Assembly (NCBI RefSeq): GCF_001854125.1
Contig: NZ_CP017715.1
Coordinates: forward strand, 3,100,001 to 3,164,000
Length of the DNA stretch: 64,000 bases
Direction of reading: 5' to 3'
Source: Marinobacter salinus
GTDB taxonomy: Bacteria; Pseudomonadota; Gammaproteobacteria; Pseudomonadales; Oleiphilaceae
Shown one piece after another: positions 9,264 through 17,675 of the stretch. The notes under the pieces were generated by a model that worked only from the letters and a program-made list of their open reading frames with translations, was not told where the DNA came from and did not search any database. Every line of letters starts with the position of its first letter. The stretch's first letter is position 1. The position numbers and the translations under genes are program-made.

Positions 9264-9937
9264 CAGCTTCACCCGGTCTCGTACGCGCCGGCCTGTTGCT
9301 AACCGCCATCTCACTCACCTTACTGACAGCCCTGTTGGCGAGCCCGGACCAGCTAACGTTGCTGGCACCCTCAAGCGACACGACTACCGATAACATGGCC
9401 GCGATCAGGATCAAGCTGGCCCCACAACCTGCTCCAACCTCTGGGGTGGAACCGGCGCCTTCGCCCCAACCCCCAGCTGCGCCAGAGCCAGAGCCAGAAA
9501 TTGCCCCGGCTCAGGCCCCCGAACCCAAACCCGAACCAATGAAGGAAGCACCGGAGCCATCACCAGAACCGGCGCCGGACACAGCCGCTTCCGACACGGC
9601 CCTACCACCCCACAGCCAACGGGTGGAGCTGAACGCGGGACACTCCGACATGGTCGACAACTATCTGACCCGCCTAAGCCGGCACCTCAGCGGCTTTTAC
9701 GACTACCCCAGGCGGGCCAGAAGGCTGGGGCAGGAAGGTTTACCCGTGGTTGTGTTCAGTTTTCGCCGCAACGGCTCACTGATCGAGCATCACCTTGAGA
9801 CCAGCTCAGGGCACCGCTTGTTGGATGAAGCCGCCCTGGACATGCTGCAACAGGCAGCACCGCTGCCGGCCGTGCCGGCTGAGATGACGGGCCTTCACTT
9901 CAGATATGCCCTGCCAGTCCGATTTCAACTGCGATAA
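9260..9937 (+). CDS. tonB: TonB family energy transducer
   Basis: Transmits the ExbBD proton-motive signal to outer-membrane TonB-dependent receptors. The 225-residue protein shows the full TonB plan: an N-terminal membrane anchor (about 8-28), a Pro/Glu/Ala-rich periplasm-spanning region (about 50-110, many PEP and APEP repeats), and a C-terminal TonB domain with DYPRRARRLGQEG, then VVVFSFRRNGSL and LLDEAALDMLQQAAPLP (family pattern YP..A...G..G.V.V.F.I..DG). Its start overlaps the stop of the second exbD by four bases, completing the operon. No receptor gene lies in the window. Confidence 0.9.
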   Translation: MTASPGLVRAGLLLTAISLTLLTALLASPDQLTLLAPSSDTTTDNMAAIRIKLAPQPAPTSGVEPAPSPQPPAAPEPEPEIAPAQAPEPKPEPMKEAPEPSPEPAPDTAASDTALPPHSQRVELNAGHSDMVDNYLTRLSRHLSGFYDYPRRARRLGQEGLPVVVFSFRRNGSLIEHHLETSSGHRLLDEAALDMLQQAAPLPAVPAEMTGLHFRYALPVRFQLR

Positions 9938-10064
9938 GGCGCTTGCTCAGCACGGCTCAGGCCCTATGGCTGAAACTCGCCCCGGGCTGGCCGCTTTGAT
10001 TTTTACCCCGACACAGGCAACGGGTATCATGGAGTCCAATGCCATTGAATGAAGTACCCGCTTG

Positions 10065-10757
10065 ATGAAAAGTGCCCAGGCCCGGCAAGTCGGCCAACTG
10101 ATGTGCGACACCACCGTTGATGTGCTCTGGCGACCTGCCGCTGGCTGGGTCCGGGACCGGACTCCGGGCAGTTTCCTGATCTGTCGGGTGGGTTCTGGCC
10201 AGGCCACTTACCATCGCTTTGACCCGCAGCAACAGCAACACCTCATCACCTACGGTGTGCGAATGATTGAGGCCAAGCACCAGCCCGACACCGCCAGTGG
10301 CTGGCTATCCAGTCGGGAAATCCGGCGTCGGGGGTATTTCGGCGGGCAATTGAGCCCACTCAACCTGCTGGCACACACCTGCTGCCATGAATTTGCCCAT
10401 CTGCTGCAGCAGAGCGCCGGGCAACGATTCCGGGGCTCGGTGCATAACCGGCACTTCTACGGCATTCTGGATGGGTTGTACGAGAGCGGTGGCGCCGATG
10501 CAACCCGGCAGGCACTGGCTGACCGGGCCGCCGGGGCTGGAGTGGCCTTGTCCGATGTCGCGTTCGAATTACCGGATCCGGTGGTGGAGCGATCCCACTG
10601 GCAGGTGGGCGAGGCCGTCGCCTTTGGCTCGGGCCCCCGGGAGGTCCGCGGCAACATTCTCCGGGTCAACCGCAAGACCTGTACCGTCAGGGCAACGGGG
10701 CATGCCCGAAGCGCGCGTTACCGGGTTCCGATCCAGATGCTACGAAGAGTCAACTGA
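10065..10757 (+). CDS. Putative zinc metalloprotein with HExxH motif
   Basis: A 230-residue cytoplasmic protein with no signal peptide. HEFAH at residues 108-112 is a classic gluzincin-type zinc motif, and His127/His130 in the HNRHFYG segment that follows could supply a third ligand, an arrangement reminiscent of SprT-like and WLM-type metallopeptidases. The C-terminal ~60 residues form a separate small beta-rich region (RVNRKTCTVRA) that could bind nucleic acid or a partner. ATG at 10065 is preferred over the TTG three bases earlier. I cannot place it in a named family with confidence. It stands alone between tonB and a long intergenic region. Confidence 0.65.
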   Translation: MKSAQARQVGQLMCDTTVDVLWRPAAGWVRDRTPGSFLICRVGSGQATYHRFDPQQQQHLITYGVRMIEAKHQPDTASGWLSSREIRRRGYFGGQLSPLNLLAHTCCHEFAHLLQQSAGQRFRGSVHNRHFYGILDGLYESGGADATRQALADRAAGAGVALSDVAFELPDPVVERSHWQVGEAVAFGSGPREVRGNILRVNRKTCTVRATGHARSARYRVPIQMLRRVN

Positions 10758-10961
10758 CAGCGCGATCGGGACGGGCCAGTCACCTGCTTCGGTCAGGCTT
10801 CATCCACCGCATTATCTGACAATTCGCTCAGAAATTTTCCCGTCAATAAAAGGCATCAAAGTCGTGCAAACCGCCCCAGCACAGGGCGTCCAATCAGGCT
10901 TTCCTTATCTCCTCTCATTACAAGAAAATCTCATGTTATTGATTTTAAAAGACACTAAAAG

Positions 10962-10978
10962 CTGGCATGAAGATCGCA
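10962..10978 (+). promoter_or_regulatory. Candidate sigma-54 (-24/-12) promoter
   Basis: CTGGCATGAAGATCGCA matches the RpoN consensus (TGGCAC-N5-TTGCW) with the essential GG and GC dinucleotides exactly 10 bases apart. It lies in the 413-base gap between 10757 and 11171. The upstream part of that gap (10758-10961) is AT-richer but shows no gene or obvious repeat. Confidence 0.5.
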
Positions 10979-10988
10979 AAGCATTAAT

Positions 10989-11097
10989 CAAGGATGAACG
11001 ACCGGCCAAGGACCTGGCTGGACCATCAGATCATTGTTGTTGGCATTGGCGCCGGACTATCAACTCCCTTCCGGGACGAGATGCTCCGGCTTTTTTT
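10989..11097 (+). ncRNA. Candidate small RNA or long leader with repeated GGA motifs
   Basis: Starting about 12 bases after the GC of the sigma-54-like promoter and ending in a T7 run (11091-11097), about 110 bases hold five GGA triplets (10992, 11010, 11020, 11054, 11074). The first sits in CAAGGATG, close to the CsrA/RsmA target consensus. GCCGGA (11051-11056) can pair with TCCGGC (11085-11090) immediately before the T run, giving a weak intrinsic terminator with a 28-base loop. Size and GGA content resemble RsmY/RsmZ-type RNAs, but I see no homology to them. It could equally be the 5' leader of the wax synthase gene. Confidence 0.35.
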
Positions 11098-11170
11098 GAT
11101 TTTTCGACGATCACGTGAGAGCGGTAACTAGTCTAAGATCAGAGAAAACATCAAGAACAAGGATGCCTCT

Positions 11171-12541
11171 GTGAAGCCTCTCAGCCCCACCGATCAGCTG
11201 TTCCTTTGGCTGGAAAAGCGCCAGCAACCCATGCACGTGGGCGGGTTGCAGCTGTTCTCGTTTCCGCACGATGCCCCGGATGACTATGTTGCCCGGCTGG
11301 CTGAGCAACTCCGCCAGCACACTCATGTGACGCCGCCGTTTGACCGGCGCCTCGACACCCGTCTGGCACAACCGGTGTGGGTGCACGACGAGCACCTGGA
11401 TCTGGAACACCATTTCCGGTTCGAGGCCCTGCCCAGCCCCGGCCGGATTCGTGAGCTACTGACCTTTATTTCCGCCGAGCATTCGCACCTCATGGACCGG
11501 GAACGGCCACTTTGGGAGTTTCACCTGATTGAGGGTCTGGGAGAGCGGCAATTTGCGGTTTACATCAAGGTGCACCATGCCTTGGTGGATGGAATTTCCG
11601 CCATGCGGATGATCCAACGCATGCTGTCCACGGATCCGGCACAACGCAATATGCCGCCAATCTGGGATCTGCCCAGGCGCTCCGACCCTGATGACTGTGA
11701 TGATAGCGGCTCCTCACTCTGGCGCAATATCGCGCACCTGCTGGGAGAGTCGGGCAAACAACTGAGCACGGTACCCGCGGTTGCACGGGAGCTGTTACGC
11801 ACGATCAATAGCGCTCGCAAGGATCCGACCTATGATTCTATTTTCCATGCACCACCAAGCGTCCTGAACCAGAAGATTACCGGTTCTCGACGCTTTGCCG
11901 CCCAGTCCTATGGCATGGAGCGGATCAAAAAGGTGTGCCAGGCCTTCGGTGTCACGGTGAACGATGTCGTCACCACGATGTGCGCCACCGCGTTACGCAC
12001 CTATCTGATGAATCAGGATACCCTACCGCAGAAGCCCTTGATCGCCATGGTCCCGGTGTCGTTGCGAAAGGACGATAGTTCCGAGGGAAATCAGGTGGGC
12101 GTCATCCTGGCAAACCTCTACACCGATGAAAATGACGCCAGTGAACGCCTCAGGAAGATTCATCAGGGCATACAGGAAGCCAAAGATCGATATGCCAAAA
12201 TGTCATCCGATGAAATCATCAACTACACCGCACTCACCCTGGCTCCAGCAGCTTTCAATTTTCTTACCGGCATGGCGCCAAAATGGCAGACTTTCAACGT
12301 GGTTATCTCCAATGTACCCGGCCCAAAAGAAACGTCTTACTGGAACGGCGCCAAGCTTGAAGGCATGTACCCGGTATCCATTGCTATGGACCGTCTGGCT
12401 CTGAATATGACGCTGACCAGTTATAACGATCAGGTCGAGTTCGGGCTTATCGGCTGCCGCCGGACCCTGCCCAGCCTCCAGCGCATGCTCGATCACCTCG
12501 AAGATGGCCTGGCGGAGCTTGAGCAGGCGGCAGCGCTGTGA
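11171..12541 (+). CDS. Wax ester synthase/diacylglycerol O-acyltransferase (WS/DGAT, WS2-like)
   Basis: Esterifies fatty acyl-CoA with a fatty alcohol (wax ester) or diacylglycerol (triacylglycerol) for storage lipid. The 456-residue protein is very like the Marinobacter WS2 enzyme as I know it. It has the catalytic HHxxxDG motif as HHALVDG at 135-141, the PLWE motif at 113-116, and the conserved NVPGP motif near residue 380. The GTG start at 11171 gives MKPLSPTDQLFLWLEK, the standard N-terminus. Length matches the family (455-475). It stands alone behind a candidate sigma-54 promoter, so nitrogen-linked control of storage lipid is an attractive but untested idea. It converges with the TM2 gene with no gap between the stop codons. 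Confidence 0.95.
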   Translation: MKPLSPTDQLFLWLEKRQQPMHVGGLQLFSFPHDAPDDYVARLAEQLRQHTHVTPPFDRRLDTRLAQPVWVHDEHLDLEHHFRFEALPSPGRIRELLTFISAEHSHLMDRERPLWEFHLIEGLGERQFAVYIKVHHALVDGISAMRMIQRMLSTDPAQRNMPPIWDLPRRSDPDDCDDSGSSLWRNIAHLLGESGKQLSTVPAVARELLRTINSARKDPTYDSIFHAPPSVLNQKITGSRRFAAQSYGMERIKKVCQAFGVTVNDVVTTMCATALRTYLMNQDTLPQKPLIAMVPVSLRKDDSSEGNQVGVILANLYTDENDASERLRKIHQGIQEAKDRYAKMSSDEIINYTALTLAPAAFNFLTGMAPKWQTFNVVISNVPGPKETSYWNGAKLEGMYPVSIAMDRLALNMTLTSYNDQVEFGLIGCRRTLPSLQRMLDHLEDGLAELEQAAAL

Positions 12542-12949
12542 TCAGCCGAACCGCTGTTCCTCATTTCGAATGGAGATCTGTTCGTTCAAGGTCCAGAAAT
12601 CATAGAGCACACCCAGCAGGAACAGGCCACCGGTGAGCAGGTAGATAATGCCGCTGATCCATTTACCCATGTACATCCGATGCAGGCCGAACACGCCGGT
12701 GAAGGTCAGCAGCAGCCAACCGATGTTGTAGCTGACCTCACCCTCGCGGAAACGAAAATCCGCTTCCCTATCCATGGACGGAATCAGGAACAGGTCGATG
12801 ATCCAGCCGATGAAGAACAGGCCCAGGGTGAAGAACCAGATGGTGCCGGTGATGGGCTTGCCGTAGTAGAAGCGGTGGGAACCCAGGAATCCGAAGATCC
12901 AGAGGAGGTAACCGAAGAGTTTGCTGTGGGTGTCTGATCTGGCTTCCAT
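12542..12949 (-). CDS. Double TM2-domain membrane protein
   Basis: The ATG at 12949, preceded by AGGAAA, is preferred over the long upstream extension. It gives 135 residues. The protein has two successive TM2 modules: GSHRFYYGKPITGTI with its following helices, and GLHRMYMGKWISGII with its helices. Each carries the G-x-HR-x-Y-x-G turn between two membrane segments that defines TM2 (DUF2628-like) proteins. About four TM helices result. Function of bacterial TM2 proteins is unknown. Its stop abuts that of the wax synthase. Confidence 0.8.
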   Translation of the reverse strand: MEARSDTHSKLFGYLLWIFGFLGSHRFYYGKPITGTIWFFTLGLFFIGWIIDLFLIPSMDREADFRFREGEVSYNIGWLLLTFTGVFGLHRMYMGKWISGIIYLLTGGLFLLGVLYDFWTLNEQISIRNEEQRFG

Positions 12950-13023
12950 AATGGTTTCCTTCTGGCTCCTAATTCTGATCCGGCAGCGGGTGTCTTTTCC
13001 TGCCAGCCGGCAGGCATCCAGAC

Positions 13024-13806
13024 CTATCCGGGGCCTGCCGGCCCCTTCATGATCACTTCCCCTTTTCGCCACAACCGCCATTCTCCCGGTCGGTAAACAT
13101 CCCAGGTTTCATCGGTTGTCAGGGGTTCGGTGACAATCACACTGACCACATCGTCCGGCGTCGTTTCCGATTCAAAGTCGACAATAACATCGGCATCTTT
13201 CAGGCGCGCTGGCCCGAAGGGAGCCCGGCGGGTAATACTGGCCATTTTGGTCGAGCAATAGGTGAACAGCCAGTCGCCGTTACTGAGCAACAGATTGAAC
13301 ACACCTTCGCGGGCGTAGGCTTGTGACAAGGTTACCAGGCGTTCGATGATTTCTTCGGTCGGGGTATCTCGATTGCAGTGGACCCTCAGATGGTTGAGGA
13401 TATCGCAGAAGAGTGACTCACTGTCTGTGCTTCCGACCGGTTCGTAAAACCCCTGTCCGGGACGGAACCCCGAGATCTGGCCATTGTGGGCAAATACCCA
13501 ATAACGCCCCCATAGTTCACGCATGAAAGGGTGGGTATTCGCCAGACAGATTTCTCCGACATTGGCCTGGCGTATGTGGCAGACCGCCACCTCGCTTTTG
13601 ATCGGGTGGGTTTGCACTACTTCTGCAATACGTGAGTTGGCGCTGGCGTCTGAATCATGGAAGGCACGAACACCCTTGCCTTCGTAAAACGCGACCCCCC
13701 ATCCATCCTTGTGCGGGCCGGTATCGCCCCCGCGCCGGGTCAGGCCGGTGAAACTGAAGCATAGATCGGTGGGGGTATTGGCACTCATGGCCAGTAATTC
13801 ACACAT
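13024..13806 (-). CDS. Class II glutamine amidotransferase, YafJ-like
   Basis: An N-terminal nucleophile amidohydrolase domain: Cys2 follows the initiator Met (MCELLAMSAN), as needed after Met removal, and the fold markers GPHKDGWGVAFYE, VCHIRQANVG, NTHPF and VFAHNGQISGF are all present. Family members release ammonia from glutamine or hydrolyse gamma-glutamyl bonds (EgtC is related). At 260 residues the length matches YafJ (about 255). No ergothioneine genes are nearby, so YafJ-type is the better label; the physiological substrate is unknown. A neighbouring diguanylate cyclase starts from the same strand upstream with a 51-base gap. Confidence 0.85.
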   Translation of the reverse strand: MCELLAMSANTPTDLCFSFTGLTRRGGDTGPHKDGWGVAFYEGKGVRAFHDSDASANSRIAEVVQTHPIKSEVAVCHIRQANVGEICLANTHPFMRELWGRYWVFAHNGQISGFRPGQGFYEPVGSTDSESLFCDILNHLRVHCNRDTPTEEIIERLVTLSQAYAREGVFNLLLSNGDWLFTYCSTKMASITRRAPFGPARLKDADVIVDFESETTPDDVVSVIVTEPLTTDETWDVYRPGEWRLWRKGEVIMKGPAGPG

Positions 13807-13857
13807 GGACCGGACATCTTCCTGGGAGTTGCAAGTGAGGTTCCAAGGGTACCGGAT

Positions 13858-14964
13858 TCAGCCGGTGCTGCCAGCCAGAAGATCACCCTGGTTGGGATTG
13901 ATTCCGCCACCAGCGCGGGCCACCTGATTACGACCCGCCCGCTTACCACTGTATAAACAACGATCCGCGACACAAAACAGCGTCTCGGCCTGACGGCCGT
14001 GTTCCGGCCACTGGGCAATACCGAAAGAAGCTGTAATCCGGACCTTCGCCTCGCCATAAGACAGTTGACGCTCAGAAATACGCTGACGTAATTCATCCAT
14101 CAGCTCAAAGGCATCGGCGGATTTTACGTCCCGGAGAATCAGTCCGAACTCCTCACCGCCTAGACGACCGACAAAATCCGTAATACGCAAACGCTCGATC
14201 AGGCACTGGCCAATCTGTCGCAAAACATAGTCACCGGCATCATGTCCGAGGGTGTCATTGACCAGTTTGAAATGGTCGATGTCCATAACCACCAACGCAA
14301 AACCTGCCCCGCTTCGCTCACATTCCGCAATAGTCCGGGCCAGGGTGCCCTGGAAATTATTGCGATTGGCCAGTCCCGTCAGCGCGTCCGTCTGGGCCAT
14401 GTCCACCAGCCGCTGCTCCGCCTCTTCACGGCGCACCTGATACAGGTGGATAAATGCGAGCATCAAGGCGGCACAAAGCACCATATTGAGCAGATCAATC
14501 ATGGCATGAGGACTGCCAACACTGCCCAAATAGTAATAGTAGATAACACAGCCCACGAGCATGAACGGCACACTGAGAATCATGCCTTCGCGCTTGCCCA
14601 GCAGGAGGTAGGCCAGCACCGGCATCATCAGCACCCAGACAAAGGCCGCTACTGAGGCCTCTGGCAACAGCATGATGACCAGAAAAAAGAAAAACAGAGT
14701 TACAAGGTAGCCATAGACCCATTGTTGCAGGTAGGAGGTACTGCGCAGCCGCCAGACCCCGACATAGAGGATGACACTGGCCGTCAACTCGCCGGCGCCG
14801 ACCCACCAGAATCCATTAAGGATCTGCAGGCAAGCGAATACCACCAGAGCGGTACCGGTTACGAAAAAGAGAAGCCGCATCAACGAGCGGCGATGGCTGT
14901 CTCGCAGACCCGAGCGGCTCTCTTCCAGAGTGGCCCCCAGGTCCGATTGGTCAGGCGTATTCAT
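13858..14964 (-). CDS. Membrane diguanylate cyclase (GGEEF)
   Basis: The ATG at 14964 gives 368 residues; the frame runs further upstream but without a good start. The N-terminal half holds about six TM helices (roughly residues 30-180) with no recognised sensor name, followed by a GGDEF domain beginning at TDALTGLANRNNF. The active site is GGEEF at 269-273, a fully active variant, and an I-site RITD lies at 260-263, five residues before it. It should synthesise c-di-GMP under product inhibition. It is followed on the same strand by the YafJ-like gene. Confidence 0.92.
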   Translation of the reverse strand: MNTPDQSDLGATLEESRSGLRDSHRRSLMRLLFFVTGTALVVFACLQILNGFWWVGAGELTASVILYVGVWRLRSTSYLQQWVYGYLVTLFFFFLVIMLLPEASVAAFVWVLMMPVLAYLLLGKREGMILSVPFMLVGCVIYYYYLGSVGSPHAMIDLLNMVLCAALMLAFIHLYQVRREEAEQRLVDMAQTDALTGLANRNNFQGTLARTIAECERSGAGFALVVMDIDHFKLVNDTLGHDAGDYVLRQIGQCLIERLRITDFVGRLGGEEFGLILRDVKSADAFELMDELRQRISERQLSYGEAKVRITASFGIAQWPEHGRQAETLFCVADRCLYSGKRAGRNQVARAGGGINPNQGDLLAGSTG

Positions 14965-15066
14965 GCTGGCTCTTTCCCTAGATAAGCAGCAATTATAGGC
15001 TGTTTTGACTGTATGTAAAATGTACAGCAGGCCACTGAGCCGCAACTTGCCGCCACATTTACTGCA

Positions 15067-15882
15067 TCAAATATACAGGTTCTTTTTCGAGAAACGCTCA
15101 ACGAGAGGCTGATAGGCAGAGCCCAGTATCCGGTTGATAGCTTCGATGCCCCAGGCATCCGGGCCCACCAGAATCCGCGACTCGTCTTTCAGAATACCCT
15201 TAACAATGATCTGCGCCGCCTTTTCCGGCGTGGTCATCGCCAGCTTGTCGAACCCTTTCCGCTGGGCGGCTGCATTCTCAGACTTACCCATGCGTGCGGA
15301 GTTCGCGATATTGGTGCGTATTCCACCGGGATGCACACAACTGACCGACACCGGCTGACCCTCCAGTTTCATTTCCTGACGGAGGGATTCGGTGAAACCA
15401 CGGACCGCAAACTTGGCGGCGTTGTAAGCGCTCTGCTTGGGTACGCCAATCAATCCAAAGACGCTGGAAATATTAACAATATGGCCGTCACCCGAGGCAA
15501 TCAGATGTGGCAGGAAGGCACGGGTGCCGTGCGCAACACCCCAGAAATCAATATCCATGATCCACTTGAAGTCATCATCGGTCATTTCCCGAACGCTGGC
15601 CGATAGCGCCACCCCAGCATTGTTAATGACGAGGTTCACCTGCCCGAAGTCGCTTGCCACTTCCTCTGCGTGGGTATAGATAGCGTCCCGGTCTGACACA
15701 TCCAGTCGATAGCTTTTCACGTCGGAACCCTTGAGTTCAACGATCGTTTCGGCCAGCCCGGATTCATTCACATCCGAAAGTGCCAATCGACAGCCCCGCG
15801 CCGCCAATGCCAAAGCGAGGGCACGCCCAATGCCCGAGCCTGCGCCAGTAACAACAGCAACCTTGTTCTTCAGATCCTTCAT
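15067..15882 (-). CDS. Short-chain dehydrogenase/reductase
   Basis: NAD(P)-dependent oxidoreductase of the classical SDR family. ATG at 15882, with AAGGGG upstream, gives 271 residues. The cofactor loop TGAGSGIG is near residue 12, NNAG near residue 85, and the catalytic YxxxK as YNAAK in the SAYNAAKFAVRGF segment with an upstream Ser (NISS). Preference for NADP or NAD and the substrate cannot be deduced. Similar Marinobacter proteins are annotated as fatty-acyl or steroid-like dehydrogenases without proof. The next upstream stretch, to 16138, is a 256-base intergenic region in which I see nothing distinct. Confidence 0.9.
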   Translation of the reverse strand: MKDLKNKVAVVTGAGSGIGRALALALAARGCRLALSDVNESGLAETIVELKGSDVKSYRLDVSDRDAIYTHAEEVASDFGQVNLVINNAGVALSASVREMTDDDFKWIMDIDFWGVAHGTRAFLPHLIASGDGHIVNISSVFGLIGVPKQSAYNAAKFAVRGFTESLRQEMKLEGQPVSVSCVHPGGIRTNIANSARMGKSENAAAQRKGFDKLAMTTPEKAAQIIVKGILKDESRILVGPDAWGIEAINRILGSAYQPLVERFSKKNLYI

Positions 15883-16138
15883 GGTCAAAGACCCCTTATT
15901 GTCGTTTCGTCCGAAAACAGCCTGCGCTGACAAGTGGATTGGTGACTCAAAGCACTCCGGCCACAGCTAATTAAAGCAGATACTCTAACAGTTGCCGCCC
16001 CCTTGATATGGCTAAAACAGACACTTCACCCAGGCATTACAGCCACCCTCTGACGCGGCGGCAGGATTTGGGTACAATCGATGTCCGCTGACCGGCAACC
16101 CGCCGTCCGTTTCTTTCCTGGATCAATGGATACACCGT

Positions 16139-16597
16139 ATGGAATGGAGTCTCACGCATTTCTGGCTGATTCTGGCCCTTGTCCTGAGCCTGGCCGAACT
16201 TACCTCCGGGGTCCTGCTCCTGCTTGCCCTGGGCGTGGCGGCCGCCCTCACGTCTGTTCTTGCCTCCTTCGGCATGCCCTTTGAGTGGCAACTGGTAGGC
16301 ATGGGCGTGTTTTCTGGCATCCTGATTCCCGTCGCCATCCGCTGGATCCGTCCCCGGTTTTCCCCCAAAGGCGTTGCCTATGGAACCACCGGCACCGGCG
16401 TGGAACAGGGCGAGCGTTATCGCACACTGAAACGGGACTTTGATGGCGCCAGCGGCATCAAGGTCAATGGCGACTTTTACCGCCTGCGCGTCTTTAACAC
16501 AGGAACCACGGACCTCCCCGAAGGAACCGAGGTTATCTTCAGAGAATTCGACGGCACGACTGCCGTTGTTGAAACGATCACACACAAGGAGCAGTAA
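16139..16597 (+). CDS. Short NfeD-like membrane protein (YbbK/NfeD1b type)
   Basis: A 152-residue protein with two or three N-terminal TM helices (FWLILALVLSLAEL, then VLLLLALGVAAAL and a third) and a C-terminal OB-fold domain ending in KVNGDFYRLRV..GTEVIFREFDGTTAVVE, the NfeD soluble domain. NfeD proteins partner SPFH proteins at membrane microdomains. This one lacks the serine-protease domain of the long form found at the other end of the window. Two bases separate it from the stomatin-like gene, a conserved gene pair. Confidence 0.85.
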   Translation: MEWSLTHFWLILALVLSLAELTSGVLLLLALGVAAALTSVLASFGMPFEWQLVGMGVFSGILIPVAIRWIRPRFSPKGVAYGTTGTGVEQGERYRTLKRDFDGASGIKVNGDFYRLRVFNTGTTDLPEGTEVIFREFDGTTAVVETITHKEQ

Positions 16598-16599
16598 GC

Positions 16600-17634
16600 A
16601 TGGAATCGTTCATTTCGCCGGGGCTTGTTCTTAGTCTGGTATTTGTTGTCATTGGCATTTTCATCATTGCCAAGGGCCTGGTTATCGTCCGCCAGTCCGA
16701 GGTCATGGTGATCGAACGCCTGGGTTCCTTTAACCGGGTTCTGGAAAGCGGCGTTAACATCATCATTCCGTTCATCGAACGGCCTCGTCCGATCACCATG
16801 ATCCGCTACGTTCGTATGGGTGAGGAATACCATCCGGTCAGCAGTGATGAAACCCGCATCGACCGCAGAGAAACGGTCATGGACTTTCCAGGCCAGCCGG
16901 TAGTTACCACCGATAACGTCACGGTGAAAATCAACGGTGCGCTGTACTACCAGATCATCGATCCACGACGCGCGGTTTATGAAGTCGCCAACATGAGCCA
17001 GGCCGTGGAAGTTCTCGCCAAGACCACCCTGCGCTCCGTTGTCGGCAAGATGGAACTGGACAAGCTGTTTGAATCCCGCAGCGAAGTGAATAACGCCATC
17101 CAGGCCGAGATGGAAGAACCGGCGTCCAAGTGGGGTGTGAAGCTCACTCGGGTCGAGGTTCAGGACATCAGCATGCCGGAGGAAGTCGAGGAGGCCATGC
17201 GCCTGCAAATGGCCGCCGAGCGTAAGCGGCGGGCCACGGTAACAGAAGCCGAAGGGGAGAAATCCGCAGCCATCGCCATGGCTCAGGGCCAGCGTGAATC
17301 CGCTATCCTCAATGCCCAGGGCGATAAGGAATCGGCGATTCTGCGGGCTCAGGGCGAGCAGGAATCCATTCGACTGGTACTCAGTGCCATGGGCGACTCC
17401 GAAGACAACAAACAGACTGTTATCGGTTATCTGCTTGGCCAGAGCTACATCAAAGTCTTGCCGAACATGGCGAAAGACGGTGAGCGGGTCTTCGTGCCCT
17501 ATGAGTCCTCTGCTCTTCTGGGTTCCATGGGCATGTTCCGGGAACTGGCCGGCAGCCCGGACGACGTTGTCCGCCAGTCACTGCGTCGGGATGGTTTGAG
17601 AGGCGGCCTGGTCGGTTCTGCTGCCGACGCCTGA
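16600..17634 (+). CDS. SPFH/stomatin-like membrane protein (QmcA-like)
   Basis: A 344-residue member of the SPFH/band 7 superfamily: an N-terminal hydrophobic anchor (about 5-28), the SPFH domain with VMVIERLGSFNRVLESG and TTDNVTVKINGALYYQI, then a long helical coiled-coil stretch containing repeats such as AQGQRESAILNAQGDKESAI. These form ring or cage assemblies around membrane proteases such as FtsH. E. coli QmcA is about 305 residues; this version has a somewhat longer C-terminus. It follows the short NfeD gene directly. The window contains a second, distinct SPFH gene at 61931. Confidence 0.9.
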   Translation: MESFISPGLVLSLVFVVIGIFIIAKGLVIVRQSEVMVIERLGSFNRVLESGVNIIIPFIERPRPITMIRYVRMGEEYHPVSSDETRIDRRETVMDFPGQPVVTTDNVTVKINGALYYQIIDPRRAVYEVANMSQAVEVLAKTTLRSVVGKMELDKLFESRSEVNNAIQAEMEEPASKWGVKLTRVEVQDISMPEEVEEAMRLQMAAERKRRATVTEAEGEKSAAIAMAQGQRESAILNAQGDKESAILRAQGEQESIRLVLSAMGDSEDNKQTVIGYLLGQSYIKVLPNMAKDGERVFVPYESSALLGSMGMFRELAGSPDDVVRQSLRRDGLRGGLVGSAADA

Positions 17635-17645
17635 CACAGCGCAGC

Positions 17646-17675
17646 AACCTGCCGGGGCTATCGCCCCAGCAGGTT
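17646..17675. terminator. Convergent hairpin between the SPFH gene and yfbR
   Basis: AACCTGCCGGGGC (17646-17658) pairs with GCCCCAGCAGGTT (17663-17675) with one mismatch and a four-base loop. It overlaps the last codons of the minus-strand gene. There is no clear T tract, so termination is only likely from position. Confidence 0.4.

Noticed and set aside
11051-11097. Strong intrinsic terminator
   Set aside because: Only six GC-rich pairs enclose a 28-base loop; kept as weak support within the candidate RNA, not as a separate terminator.
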